Shown here piece after piece: positions 1 through 6,053 of a stretch of DNA of 6,246 nt. The translations under genes and the position numbers were made by a program. The first letter of the stretch is position 1. Each line of letters begins with the position of its first letter. The notes beneath the pieces were generated by a model. That model did not search any database. It saw nothing but the letters and a program-made list of their open reading frames with translations, and was not told the origin of the DNA. Source of the stretch: DATLCI01 sp046714215 (lineage in GTDB: Bacteria > Acidobacteriota > Terriglobia > Terriglobales > Acidobacteriaceae); NCBI GenBank assembly GCA_046714215.1, contig JBKKBM010000105.1, positions 1-6,246 of the forward strand, read 5' to 3'.

Positions 1-262
1 CATGTATGGCTTGTCATCCGCCATCTACACCCGCGATGTGAACAAAGCCTTCCGCGCGATCCGCGATATCCACGCCGGCATCACCTACATCAACGCGCCG
101 ACGATCGGCGCCGAGGTGCATCTGCCCTTTGGCGGCGTGAAGGCCACGGGCAACGGCCACCGCGAAGGCGGCTTTGGCGCGGTGGATTTCTACACCCAGT
201 GGAAGGCCGTTTACATCGACTACTCAGACAAATTGCAGCGGGCCCAGATTGATACTGAATAA
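1..262 (+). CDS. Aldehyde dehydrogenase, C-terminal fragment (5' end outside window)
   Basis: The last 86 or so residues of an NAD(P)+-dependent aldehyde dehydrogenase, ending at TAA 260-262. The frame is open to the left edge, so the Met at position 2 is internal and not a start. Seen: the motif LPFGGVKATGNGHREGG, matching the family's conserved PFGGxKxSGxGRExG block, preceded by YINAPTIGAE and followed by the oligomerisation tail (FYTQWKAVYIDYSDKLQRAQID). The catalytic Cys and Glu and the NAD-binding fold lie upstream and cannot be checked. The tail resembles bacterial enzymes annotated as aminoadipate-semialdehyde (piperideine-6-carboxylate) or ketoglutaric-semialdehyde dehydrogenases, but the substrate cannot be decided from this fragment. 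The ald gene follows 35 bases later on the same strand, which suggests an amino-acid catabolic operon. The family is sure; the subfamily is not. Confidence 0.93.
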   Translation, partial: MYGLSSAIYTRDVNKAFRAIRDIHAGITYINAPTIGAEVHLPFGGVKATGNGHREGGFGAVDFYTQWKAVYIDYSDKLQRAQIDTE

Positions 263-297
263 GATTTCTCAATCCTAAGCAAAGGCAAGTATTCAAA

Positions 298-1410
298 ATG
301 ATCATTGGTGTTCCTAAAGAAGTAAAAGACAACGAGTACCGCGTGGGCATGACGCCCGCCGGAGTGAAATCGCTGGTCGATGCCGGGAATAAAGTGCTGG
401 TGGAGACCAATGCCGGCGCCGGCTCCTCCTTCCCGGACAGCGAATACCAGCAGGCGGGCGCGGAGATCGCCGCCACCGCCGTCGATGTCTGGGGCAAAGC
501 TGAGATGGTGGTGAAGGTGAAGGAGCCTTATGGCAACGAGCCCAATCTCTTTCGCGAAGGCCTGGTGCTGTTCACGTATCTGCATCTCGCTCCCATCCCT
601 GACCTGACCGAGCAGTTGCTCAACAAGAAAGTCATCGGCATCGCGTATGAAACGGTCACGGACCGCAACCACACGCTGCCGCTGTTGACGCCGATGTCGG
701 AAGTGGCCGGGCGCATGTCGGTGCAAGTGGGCGCATCGTATCTGGAGAAGGAGAAAGGCGGTCGCGGCGTATTGCTGGGCGGCGTCCCCGGCGTGCCTCC
801 GGCGAAAGTGGTGATCATCGGCGGCGGCATTGTGGGCACGCATGCGGCCAAGATCGCCAACGGCATGGGCGCGCAGACCACCATCATCGACATCAATCTC
901 AGTCGCCTGCGTGAACTCGACGACATCTTCGGCGGCAAGGTCTACACGCTCGCATCGAACTCCTACAGCATCGCCAAGGCGACCGCGGATGCCGACCTCG
1001 TCATCGGCGGCGTGCTGATTCCTGGTGCGGCCGCTCCCAAGCTGGTGACCAAGCAGATGGTCAGCAATATGAAGAAGGGTGCGGTCATCGTCGACGTCGC
1101 CATCGATCAGGGCGGATGCATCGAGACCGCGCGGCCCACCACGCACAGCGATCCCTCGTATGTCGTCGATGGCGTAGTGCATTACTGCGTGACCAATATG
1201 CCCGGCGCGGTGCCGCATACTTCCACGCTGGCGCTGACCAATGCCACGTTTCCTTATGTGATGAAGTTGGCGAAGATGGGCGCGAGCGCGGCCATCAAAG
1301 CCGACCATGGGATCAAGGAAGGCGTGAACACTTACAACGGACACATCACCTACGCGGCGGTGGCGGAGTCGCAGCAGAAGGCGCACAAAGACGTGCTGGG
1401 ACTGCTGTAA
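298..1410 (+). CDS. ald: L-alanine dehydrogenase
   Basis: Cytosolic enzyme catalysing the reversible NAD+-dependent oxidative deamination of L-alanine to pyruvate and ammonia. The length of 370 aa is normal for the family (about 371). Seen: the N-terminal block MIIGVPKEVKDNEYRVGMTP; residues Arg15, Lys75, His96, Asp270 and Asn300, which fall at the numbers known for substrate-binding and catalytic residues in characterised Ald proteins; the Rossmann glycine motif GGGIVG at 175-180 with Asp198 at the end of the next strand (IIDIN), typical of NAD preference; and the C-terminal block PGAVPHTSTLALTNATFPY. All key residues are intact, so it should be active. The ATG at 298 fits the family N-terminus exactly; only a weak, distant purine run (AAAGG, 281-285) precedes it. 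It lies 35 bases after the aldehyde dehydrogenase, probably co-transcribed, and is followed by a hairpin terminator at 1478-1501. Confidence 0.97.
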   Translation: MIIGVPKEVKDNEYRVGMTPAGVKSLVDAGNKVLVETNAGAGSSFPDSEYQQAGAEIAATAVDVWGKAEMVVKVKEPYGNEPNLFREGLVLFTYLHLAPIPDLTEQLLNKKVIGIAYETVTDRNHTLPLLTPMSEVAGRMSVQVGASYLEKEKGGRGVLLGGVPGVPPAKVVIIGGGIVGTHAAKIANGMGAQTTIIDINLSRLRELDDIFGGKVYTLASNSYSIAKATADADLVIGGVLIPGAAAPKLVTKQMVSNMKKGAVIVDVAIDQGGCIETARPTTHSDPSYVVDGVVHYCVTNMPGAVPHTSTLALTNATFPYVMKLAKMGASAAIKADHGIKEGVNTYNGHITYAAVAESQQKAHKDVLGLL

Positions 1411-1411
1411 G

Positions 1412-1460
1412 AGGCGTTGTTGTGGAAAGGCCCTGTTGTAAAAAGGCGTTGTTGTAGAAA
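1412..1460 (+). repeat. Short imperfect direct repeats after ald
   Basis: The block AGGCGTTGTTGTGGAAA at 1412-1428 recurs at 1444-1460 as AGGCGTTGTTGTAGAAA, 16 of 17 identical, with a 32-base period. A partial third copy (CTGTTGTAAAA, 1433-1443) lies between them. It carries no reading frame of note. It may be a replication-slippage product or a remnant of a local duplication; no function can be assigned. Confidence 0.6.
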
Positions 1461-1461
1461 A

Positions 1462-1479
1462 ACCACGGAAACCACGAAA
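1462..1479 (+). repeat. Tandem ACCACGRAA repeat
   Basis: Two adjacent 9-base units, ACCACGGAA (1462-1470) and ACCACGAAA (1471-1479), differ at one base and run into the base of the terminator hairpin. From general memory this ACCACG-type string is frequent in intergenic DNA of some acidobacterial and planctomycete genomes, but I could not search to confirm that. No function is known to me. Confidence 0.5.
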
Positions 1480-1510
1480 AGGCGCGCCGCGGCGCGCCTT
1501 TCCTCTTTTA
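1478..1510 (+). terminator. Probable Rho-independent terminator of the ald operon
   Basis: A perfect inverted repeat: AAAGGCGCGCC at 1478-1488 pairs with GGCGCGCCTTT at 1491-1501. In practice this gives a 10-bp stem with a CGCG loop at 1488-1491. It is followed by a T-rich but interrupted tail (TTTCCTCTTTTA, 1499-1510). The stem is very GC-rich and has flanking A and T runs, so it could work in both directions. The position, 67 bases after the ald stop and just before the next gene, fits termination of the ald transcript. The interrupted T run makes it less than ideal. Confidence 0.75.
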
Positions 1511-1514
1511 TAAT
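1509..1514 (+). promoter_or_regulatory. Candidate -10 box for ntrYX
   Basis: An exact TATAAT hexamer directly after the terminator and 12 bases before the GTG start at 1527. A start site about 7 bases downstream would give an RNA with only about 6 bases of leader, so the mRNA would be almost leaderless. No good TTGACA-like box is present 16-18 bases upstream, where the GC-rich stem sits. The hexamer is seen; promoter activity is inferred. Confidence 0.45.
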
Positions 1515-1526
1515 GGCCACAAAGCT

Positions 1527-3773
1527 GTGGCATCCTTACCACAACCTGAGCGCAGACGACTGCCCCTCTTCATCGGGCTGGGCATCGCTGTGCTGGTGTT
1601 GTCGCTCATCCTGTTCTCGCAGACTTCACTCAACCTCGATTTTCTTACGCCCGATAATCCCCAGCTCACGCTGGTATTTGCAGCGCTCTCCGCGCTCATC
1701 TTCCTGCTGTTCGTGGTGCTCACTTTCATCCTGGCGCGGAACCTGTTCAAGCTGTTTGCGGAACGCCGCCTCGGAGTGTTGGGGTCGCGCTTCCGCACGC
1801 GCATGGTCATCGGTGCACTGATCCTTTCGTTCCTGCCGGTCATCTTCATGTTCCAATTCGCGTACGTCCTGATGAACCGGTCAATCGATAAATGGTTTTC
1901 CGGGCCGGTGGAGGCGTTGAAGGAAGATTCGCAACGGCTTTCCGTGCTGCTCTCCACTTACGCCGCGAGTAACGCGCGGATGGAGGCACAAGCGCTGGCG
2001 GCCGATCCCGATCTGCGTCGCTCCATTGCGCAACGCGACGAGGCGACCATCGCGCGCAAGCTGGAGTTGCACGGCACCGCCATGGAAGGCGGATTCGTGC
2101 TGTTGACCATCGGGAAGGACCCGGTGCGGGCGTATCGCGCGCCGGCGCCGCTGGCGGAGATGCGTTTCACGCTCGATCCGGTGCTGCGCGCTTCTCCGGA
2201 GCAGTTGCCGAAGATCCAGTGGCAGGAGACTGATTATCTCTGGGGCACGGAGACCATCGGCGGTGACGCGCGCGTGTATGTGGGCATGCCGCTACCGCCT
2301 AAGCTGGCCGCGACCATGAAGAGTATCGAGGCCAATCACACGCGCTACTCCGAATTAGGACGCGACCGGCGCGCAGCCCGCCGCTTCTTCATGCAGCAGC
2401 TCCTGCTCATCACTGTCCTGGTGTTGTTTGCCGCGACGTGGCTGTCGCTCTTCGTCGCGCGCCTAGTCACTCAACCCGTAGCTGCGCTGGCGGAAGCTAC
2501 CAATGAGATCTCGCTAGGGCACCTGGACTATCGCGTGCAGGTGCGCGCGGCCGACGAACTGGGCGAATTGGTCACTTCCTTCAACCGCATGGCGGCGGAG
2601 CTGGAGAACAACCGCTTGCAGATTGAGCAATCGCGGCTCGACCTGGCCGGCACCAACACCGCGCTCAAGGCCGCCAACGACGCTATCGAACAGCGCCGCC
2701 GGGAAATCGAGACCATCCTGCGGAACGTCCCCACCGGCGTGCTCTCGCTCGATTCCGCGCAGCGGGTCACGCACACCAATGACGCCTTCCACAAGATGTC
2801 CGTACGGAAAGAAGTAGAGAGCGGCGATACGCTCGGCCAACTCTTCGACTCCGCCACCGCTGACGATCTGGAACGGCTCTTGCGTCGTGCAGACCGGATG
2901 GGCAACTCGTCACGCGAGATGCAACTCCAGACTGCGAGCGGGAAGTTACACGTCGAAGTTACCGCGGCGACGTTGCAACACGATCGTCAACGGCTAGGCT
3001 ACGTGATCGTCTTTGAAGACTTGAGCGACCTGTTGCACGCGCAAAAACAAGTGGCGTGGCGCGAAGTGGCGCGGCGCGTGGCCCATGAGATCAAGAATCC
3101 GCTGACGCCCATCGCGCTTTCGGCGGAGCGCATCCGCCGGCATTTGGAGCGACATCAGGCGGGCGTGCCGCTGGATGGAAATTCGCTCGTCGTGATCGAA
3201 AGTTGCGCGGAGACCATCTCCGGCGCGGTGGAGACGGTGCGCACGCTGGTGGATGAATTTTCGACTTTGGCGCGCTTCCCTACCGCGCAGCCGCAGCCGG
3301 CGAACATCAACCAGCTCGTGGAGCATGCCCTGGCTATGTTCCACGAGCGCCTGGACGGGATCGCGCTGCGCACGGACCTTGACCCGCGGCTGCCGGAGAC
3401 CATGGCGGACCCGGAAGGCATCAAGCGCATCGTCGCCAACCTGGTGGACAACGCCGCCGAGGCGATGCGTGATGCCATGGTGAAAGAGATCCATGTGCGC
3501 ACGTCGCTAGTGACCGACGCCGGCCATGATGCGGTGGAGATATCCGTCTCTGACACCGGGCACGGCGTGACCGACGAATTGAAAGAAAAACTTTTTCTCC
3601 CATACTTCTCCACTAAGGACCGGGGCACAGGGTTGGGACTCGCCATTGTGAGCCGCATCGTGGAAGAGCATCGCGGCTCGGTGCGTGTGGAGCCGAACCG
3701 GCCCACGGGCGCGCGCTTCATCGTTGAATTGCCGCTGACCGCCAATCCGCAACAAGAAAGCACTCATGCCTAA
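1527..3773 (+). CDS. ntrY: NtrY-family membrane sensor histidine kinase
   Basis: Sensor kinase of a two-component system, in the inner membrane, 748 aa. Domains seen in order: membrane segments at about 13-31, 47-70 and 92-116; an extracytoplasmic region at about 117-286; a fourth segment at 287-311; HAMP at about 311-365 (with TQPVAALAEATNEISLG); a coiled linker; a PAS-like domain at about 392-500; the dimerisation/phosphoacceptor domain with His520 in RRVAHEIKNPLTPIALSAER, a hallmark of NtrY; and an ATPase domain with N-box Asn638/Asn642, DTGHG at 676-680, F-box LFLPYFSTK at 689-697 and GTGLGLAI at 700-707. All catalytic motifs are intact. The start is a GTG; no ATG is available in frame before the first membrane segment, and the frame is closed by a stop at 1455. 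There is no clear ribosome-binding site. The last 8 bases overlap ntrX, so translation is probably coupled. The signal sensed is unknown; nitrogen control is the family name only. Confidence 0.93.
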   Translation: MASLPQPERRRLPLFIGLGIAVLVLSLILFSQTSLNLDFLTPDNPQLTLVFAALSALIFLLFVVLTFILARNLFKLFAERRLGVLGSRFRTRMVIGALILSFLPVIFMFQFAYVLMNRSIDKWFSGPVEALKEDSQRLSVLLSTYAASNARMEAQALAADPDLRRSIAQRDEATIARKLELHGTAMEGGFVLLTIGKDPVRAYRAPAPLAEMRFTLDPVLRASPEQLPKIQWQETDYLWGTETIGGDARVYVGMPLPPKLAATMKSIEANHTRYSELGRDRRAARRFFMQQLLLITVLVLFAATWLSLFVARLVTQPVAALAEATNEISLGHLDYRVQVRAADELGELVTSFNRMAAELENNRLQIEQSRLDLAGTNTALKAANDAIEQRRREIETILRNVPTGVLSLDSAQRVTHTNDAFHKMSVRKEVESGDTLGQLFDSATADDLERLLRRADRMGNSSREMQLQTASGKLHVEVTAATLQHDRQRLGYVIVFEDLSDLLHAQKQVAWREVARRVAHEIKNPLTPIALSAERIRRHLERHQAGVPLDGNSLVVIESCAETISGAVETVRTLVDEFSTLARFPTAQPQPANINQLVEHALAMFHERLDGIALRTDLDPRLPETMADPEGIKRIVANLVDNAAEAMRDAMVKEIHVRTSLVTDAGHDAVEISVSDTGHGVTDELKEKLFLPYFSTKDRGTGLGLAIVSRIVEEHRGSVRVEPNRPTGARFIVELPLTANPQQESTHA

Positions 3774-5118
3774 CATACTGATCGTGGACGACGAGCCTGA
3801 GATCCGGAAGTCGCTGCGCGGCGTCCTGGAAGATGAAGGATACAAAGTCGCGGTGGCTGACAGCGGCGAAGCTTGCCTGGCGGAGCTGCGCAAGAAATCC
3901 TTCGACCTGGTGCTGCTCGACATCCGGCTCCCCGGCATCGATGGCCTGGAAACGCTGGAGGAGATCAAGAAGTCAGACTCCGCGCCTGAGGTCATCATGA
4001 TCTCCGGCCACGGCACCATTGAGAGCGCGGTGCGCGCGACCAAGTTGGGCGCCTTCGACTTCCTGGAAAAACCGCTTTCGCTCGAGCGCACGCTCATCCA
4101 GGTAAAGAACGCGCTCGATGCGCACAAACTGCGCGGCGAGAACAAGGAACTCAAAGGCCAGGCGCAGAACCGCAGTGAGATCGTGGGCAGCAGCATCCCC
4201 ATGAAGGCGCTACGACAGCAGATCGGGCTGATGGCGCCGACTACGGGGCGGGTGCTCATTTACGGCGAATCCGGCACGGGCAAAGAGCTGGTGGCGAAGG
4301 CCATCCATGCGCAGAGTCCGCGCAATGAAAATCTTTTTGTCGAAGTGAACTGCGCGGCCATCCCGGAAGACCTCATCGAAAGCGAATTGTTCGGGCATCG
4401 CAAGGGCTCGTTCGCCGGCGCCAGCAACGATAAAGAAGGCAAGTTCCACAAGGCCGATGGGGGCACGCTCTTCCTTGATGAAGTGGGCGACATGAGCCTG
4501 AAGACGCAGTCGAAAGTCCTGCGCACGCTCGATGAACAGCGTTTTACGCCGGTGGGCGGGGAGGAGCCAATTTCGGCGGACGTGCGCGTGATCGCCGCGA
4601 CGAATAAGGATCTAGAGGAAGAGATCTCGCGGGGAAACTTCCGCGAAGACCTTTTTTATCGGCTGAACGTGATCCCCTTCTTCGTGCCGCCGCTACGCGA
4701 GCGCAAGGAAGACGTGCCCGCGCTCACTCGGTATTTTCTCAAAGAGATCAGCGCGAATTATAGCCGCCGCATCAAGGAGATCACTGAGGACGCCATCGAA
4801 ACGCTCATGCGTTACGGATGGCCGGGCAACGTGCGCGAGTTGCGCAACGTGATCGAACGCGTGGTCATCATGAATCCCACGGTCAACAAGATCGACCGCA
4901 AGCACCTGCCACCGCTGGTCTATCGTGAGGGCACGCGCAAGGTGGCGTCGGAATTTTCGACGCTGCACCAGGCACGCGCCGCGTATGAGCGCGATTACAT
5001 CCTGAAAAAGTTGGACGAGAGCCATGGCAACGTCAGCCGCGCGGCGGAAGTGCTGGGACTGGAGCGCAGCCACCTGTATCGCAAAATGAAGACGCTGGGT
5101 ATCAGCGTGAAGGAATAG
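3766..5118 (+). CDS. ntrX: NtrX-type response regulator with AAA+ domain
   Basis: Cytoplasmic DNA-binding regulator, 450 aa, partner of the upstream NtrY kinase. Domains: a receiver at 1-120 with acidic pocket Asp8/Asp9, phosphoacceptor Asp52, Ser80 and Lys102, including the NtrX-like stretch ISGHGTIESAVRATKLGAFD; an AAA+ domain of the sigma54-activator type with Walker A GESGTGKE (167-174), Walker B LFLDEVGDM (235-243), sensor I AATNKDL (277-283), the FREDLFYRLNV block (292-302) and WPGNVREL (352-359); and a Fis-type helix-turn-helix at about 408-446. The sigma54-contact loop reads GSFAGA (214-219) where most activators have GAFTGA, so whether it activates sigma54 is open. The ATG at 3766 lies inside the ntrY end; a weak AAGAAAG run (3754-3760) precedes it. 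The 3' end overlaps the convergent glycosidase gene by 17 bases. The family call is firm; its regulon is unknown. Confidence 0.93.
   Translation: MPNILIVDDEPEIRKSLRGVLEDEGYKVAVADSGEACLAELRKKSFDLVLLDIRLPGIDGLETLEEIKKSDSAPEVIMISGHGTIESAVRATKLGAFDFLEKPLSLERTLIQVKNALDAHKLRGENKELKGQAQNRSEIVGSSIPMKALRQQIGLMAPTTGRVLIYGESGTGKELVAKAIHAQSPRNENLFVEVNCAAIPEDLIESELFGHRKGSFAGASNDKEGKFHKADGGTLFLDEVGDMSLKTQSKVLRTLDEQRFTPVGGEEPISADVRVIAATNKDLEEEISRGNFREDLFYRLNVIPFFVPPLRERKEDVPALTRYFLKEISANYSRRIKEITEDAIETLMRYGWPGNVRELRNVIERVVIMNPTVNKIDRKHLPPLVYREGTRKVASEFSTLHQARAAYERDYILKKLDESHGNVSRAAEVLGLERSHLYRKMKTLGISVKE
5092..5108. other. Hairpin at the overlapping ends of ntrX and the glycosidase gene
   Basis: ACGCTG (5092-5097) and CAGCGT (5103-5108) form a perfect 6-bp stem with a 5-base loop, inside the last codons of ntrX. 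On the minus strand it contains the TGA stop of the glycosidase gene and is followed by CTTCATTTT, a weak terminator-like tail. On the plus strand a run of six T (5123-5128) begins 14 bases later, too far for a standard intrinsic terminator. The pairing is seen; a termination role is a guess. Confidence 0.35.
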
Positions 5119-5998
5119 CTACTTTTTTCTTGAACGTCAGTCCCAGCACATTCGCCACCGCGCGTTCTTTTTTGTCTGAAGGCTTATTCATCACTTTGAG
5201 TACGCCGCTTGTGTCGCGCAGCACCAGCGTGGATGATCCGCCACCATCGAGGTTGATAGCGGTATAGGCACCCAGCCGGACCATCTCCGCTGCCAATTGA
5301 CCATACGTCATACCCTTCGAGAGTTCACTGCGGCCATCCACCACCAGGATGTAGAGCCGCTTGCCCTTTTTGTCGATGCCAATCGCGGTCCGCGGATTCA
5401 CGTTGCGAAACTCTCCCGGCTTGTAGGTCACGCCCTCATCGGTGAACTGCGCTTGGCCGTTGACTACGAGGAAGTCGCGACCAGCGATGACTTGTTGCGC
5501 GTCGGCGGGCGGAGCGGCGGCTTCCACCAACTTCAACCGCCCTTTGCGGTCCACGACCAGGGCCTGGCGGGGCTTTTCCGCCATCGACCACACTTTGCCA
5601 TCGGTCATCGCCGGGCCGGTGACCAGTGCAGGCATCCCGTTCTCGAATAGTTTTTGCGCGGGTTCGCCCTCGGCATCTTTGCCGCGCGGGATAGCGAAGA
5701 AATCTCCATTGATGGCGATGTCAAAATTTTCACGCTCGGCGATCTTGCTGGTGGGCATGAGTGTGGTCTGCCATTTCCCCGGACCATCGGGATCGGGGCC
5801 GGCCGGGACGGCTCGTACTCTGACCCGGCTGAGGTCAATCATGACGGCATGGATCTCCAGCGCCGGGTTGGTGCGCTTCTCGAAGGTGTAGGCCACGCCC
5901 CGCCAGGGATGGTGGTACTGGAAGGTACTCTGGGCGGCCAGGCTGGCCGTCGCCAAGAGGAGGAGGACAAATACGGGAAATCGCCAAATGACCTTCAT
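5102..5998 (-). CDS. Exported phosphodiester glycosidase (NAGPA-domain) protein
   Basis: A 298-aa protein of the family typified by the C-terminal catalytic domain of mammalian NAGPA (N-acetylglucosamine-1-phosphodiester alpha-N-acetylglucosaminidase). Family members cleave sugar phosphodiesters; bacterial members are linked to cell-wall or exopolysaccharide metabolism, but the substrate here is unknown. Seen: a signal peptide (MKVIWR, hydrophobic 7-20, likely cleavage near 21/22 in SLAAQS) with no lipobox Cys; then INGDFF (96-101), NPRTAIGID (201-209), VVDGRSELSKGMTYGQLA (219-236), and the signature INLDGGGSSTLV (248-259), ending in ERAVANVLGL. The conserved acidic and glycine residues are intact, so it is probably active outside the cytoplasm. 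The ATG at 5998 gives a full signal peptide and has no alternative upstream; a GGAGG (6013-6017) lies 14 bases before it, rather far. It is convergent with ntrX and divergent from the gene at 6054. Confidence 0.9.
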   Translation of the reverse strand: MKVIWRFPVFVLLLLATASLAAQSTFQYHHPWRGVAYTFEKRTNPALEIHAVMIDLSRVRVRAVPAGPDPDGPGKWQTTLMPTSKIAERENFDIAINGDFFAIPRGKDAEGEPAQKLFENGMPALVTGPAMTDGKVWSMAEKPRQALVVDRKGRLKLVEAAAPPADAQQVIAGRDFLVVNGQAQFTDEGVTYKPGEFRNVNPRTAIGIDKKGKRLYILVVDGRSELSKGMTYGQLAAEMVRLGAYTAINLDGGGSSTLVLRDTSGVLKVMNKPSDKKERAVANVLGLTFKKKVAIPSR

Positions 5999-6053
5999 GG
6001 AATAAATCGCAACCTCCGGCCCCCATTCCGACTCTTAGTAGGTAAGAGGCATT
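5999..6053. promoter_or_regulatory. Divergent intergenic region, likely holding two promoters
   Basis: 55 bases separate the starts of the glycosidase gene (minus) and the small ORF (plus), so promoters for both probably lie here or reach into the coding sequences. A CATAAT hexamer on the minus strand (6056-6051, five of six to TATAAT) could be a -10 for the glycosidase; its -35 partner would be poor. Ribosome-binding-like sites are AAGAGG (6044-6049, plus, 4 bases from ATG) and GGAGG (6017-6013, minus, 14 bases from ATG). No strong -35 is seen on either strand. Confidence 0.35.

Noticed and set aside
220..1542. Long minus-strand open frame (440 aa) opposite ald
   Set aside because: It is antisense to a fully conserved alanine dehydrogenase, its translation is low-complexity and rich in His, Arg and Asp, and it holds no recognisable domain. 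High GC at third positions produces such frames.
1417..1821. Plus-strand frame (134 aa) that uses the ATG at 1513 just after the TATAAT box
   Set aside because: It is out of frame with ntrY and its product (Ser/Cys/Trp-rich) looks like an out-of-frame reading of the ntrY membrane segments. The GTG at 1527 gives a proper NtrY N-terminus.
3507..4259. Minus-strand open frame (250 aa) across the ntrY/ntrX junction
   Set aside because: It is antisense to two well-supported genes, has a Ser/Arg-rich composition and no domain; a coding shadow.
5119..5130. T-run after ntrX as an intrinsic terminator
   Set aside because: The nearest stem (5092-5108) ends 14 bases before the T run, too far for a standard intrinsic terminator, and the T run is explained by Lys codons at the end of the minus-strand gene.
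6008..6023. Possible sigma54 -24/-12 promoter on the minus strand (GG, 10 bases, GC, with TTGC)
   Set aside because: The GG and GC spacing is right and the site sits next to an NtrX gene, but the predicted transcription start would fall at the glycosidase start codon itself (about 5997). No later in-frame start would keep the signal peptide. The -24 half is also poor, so chance in GC-rich DNA is likelier.
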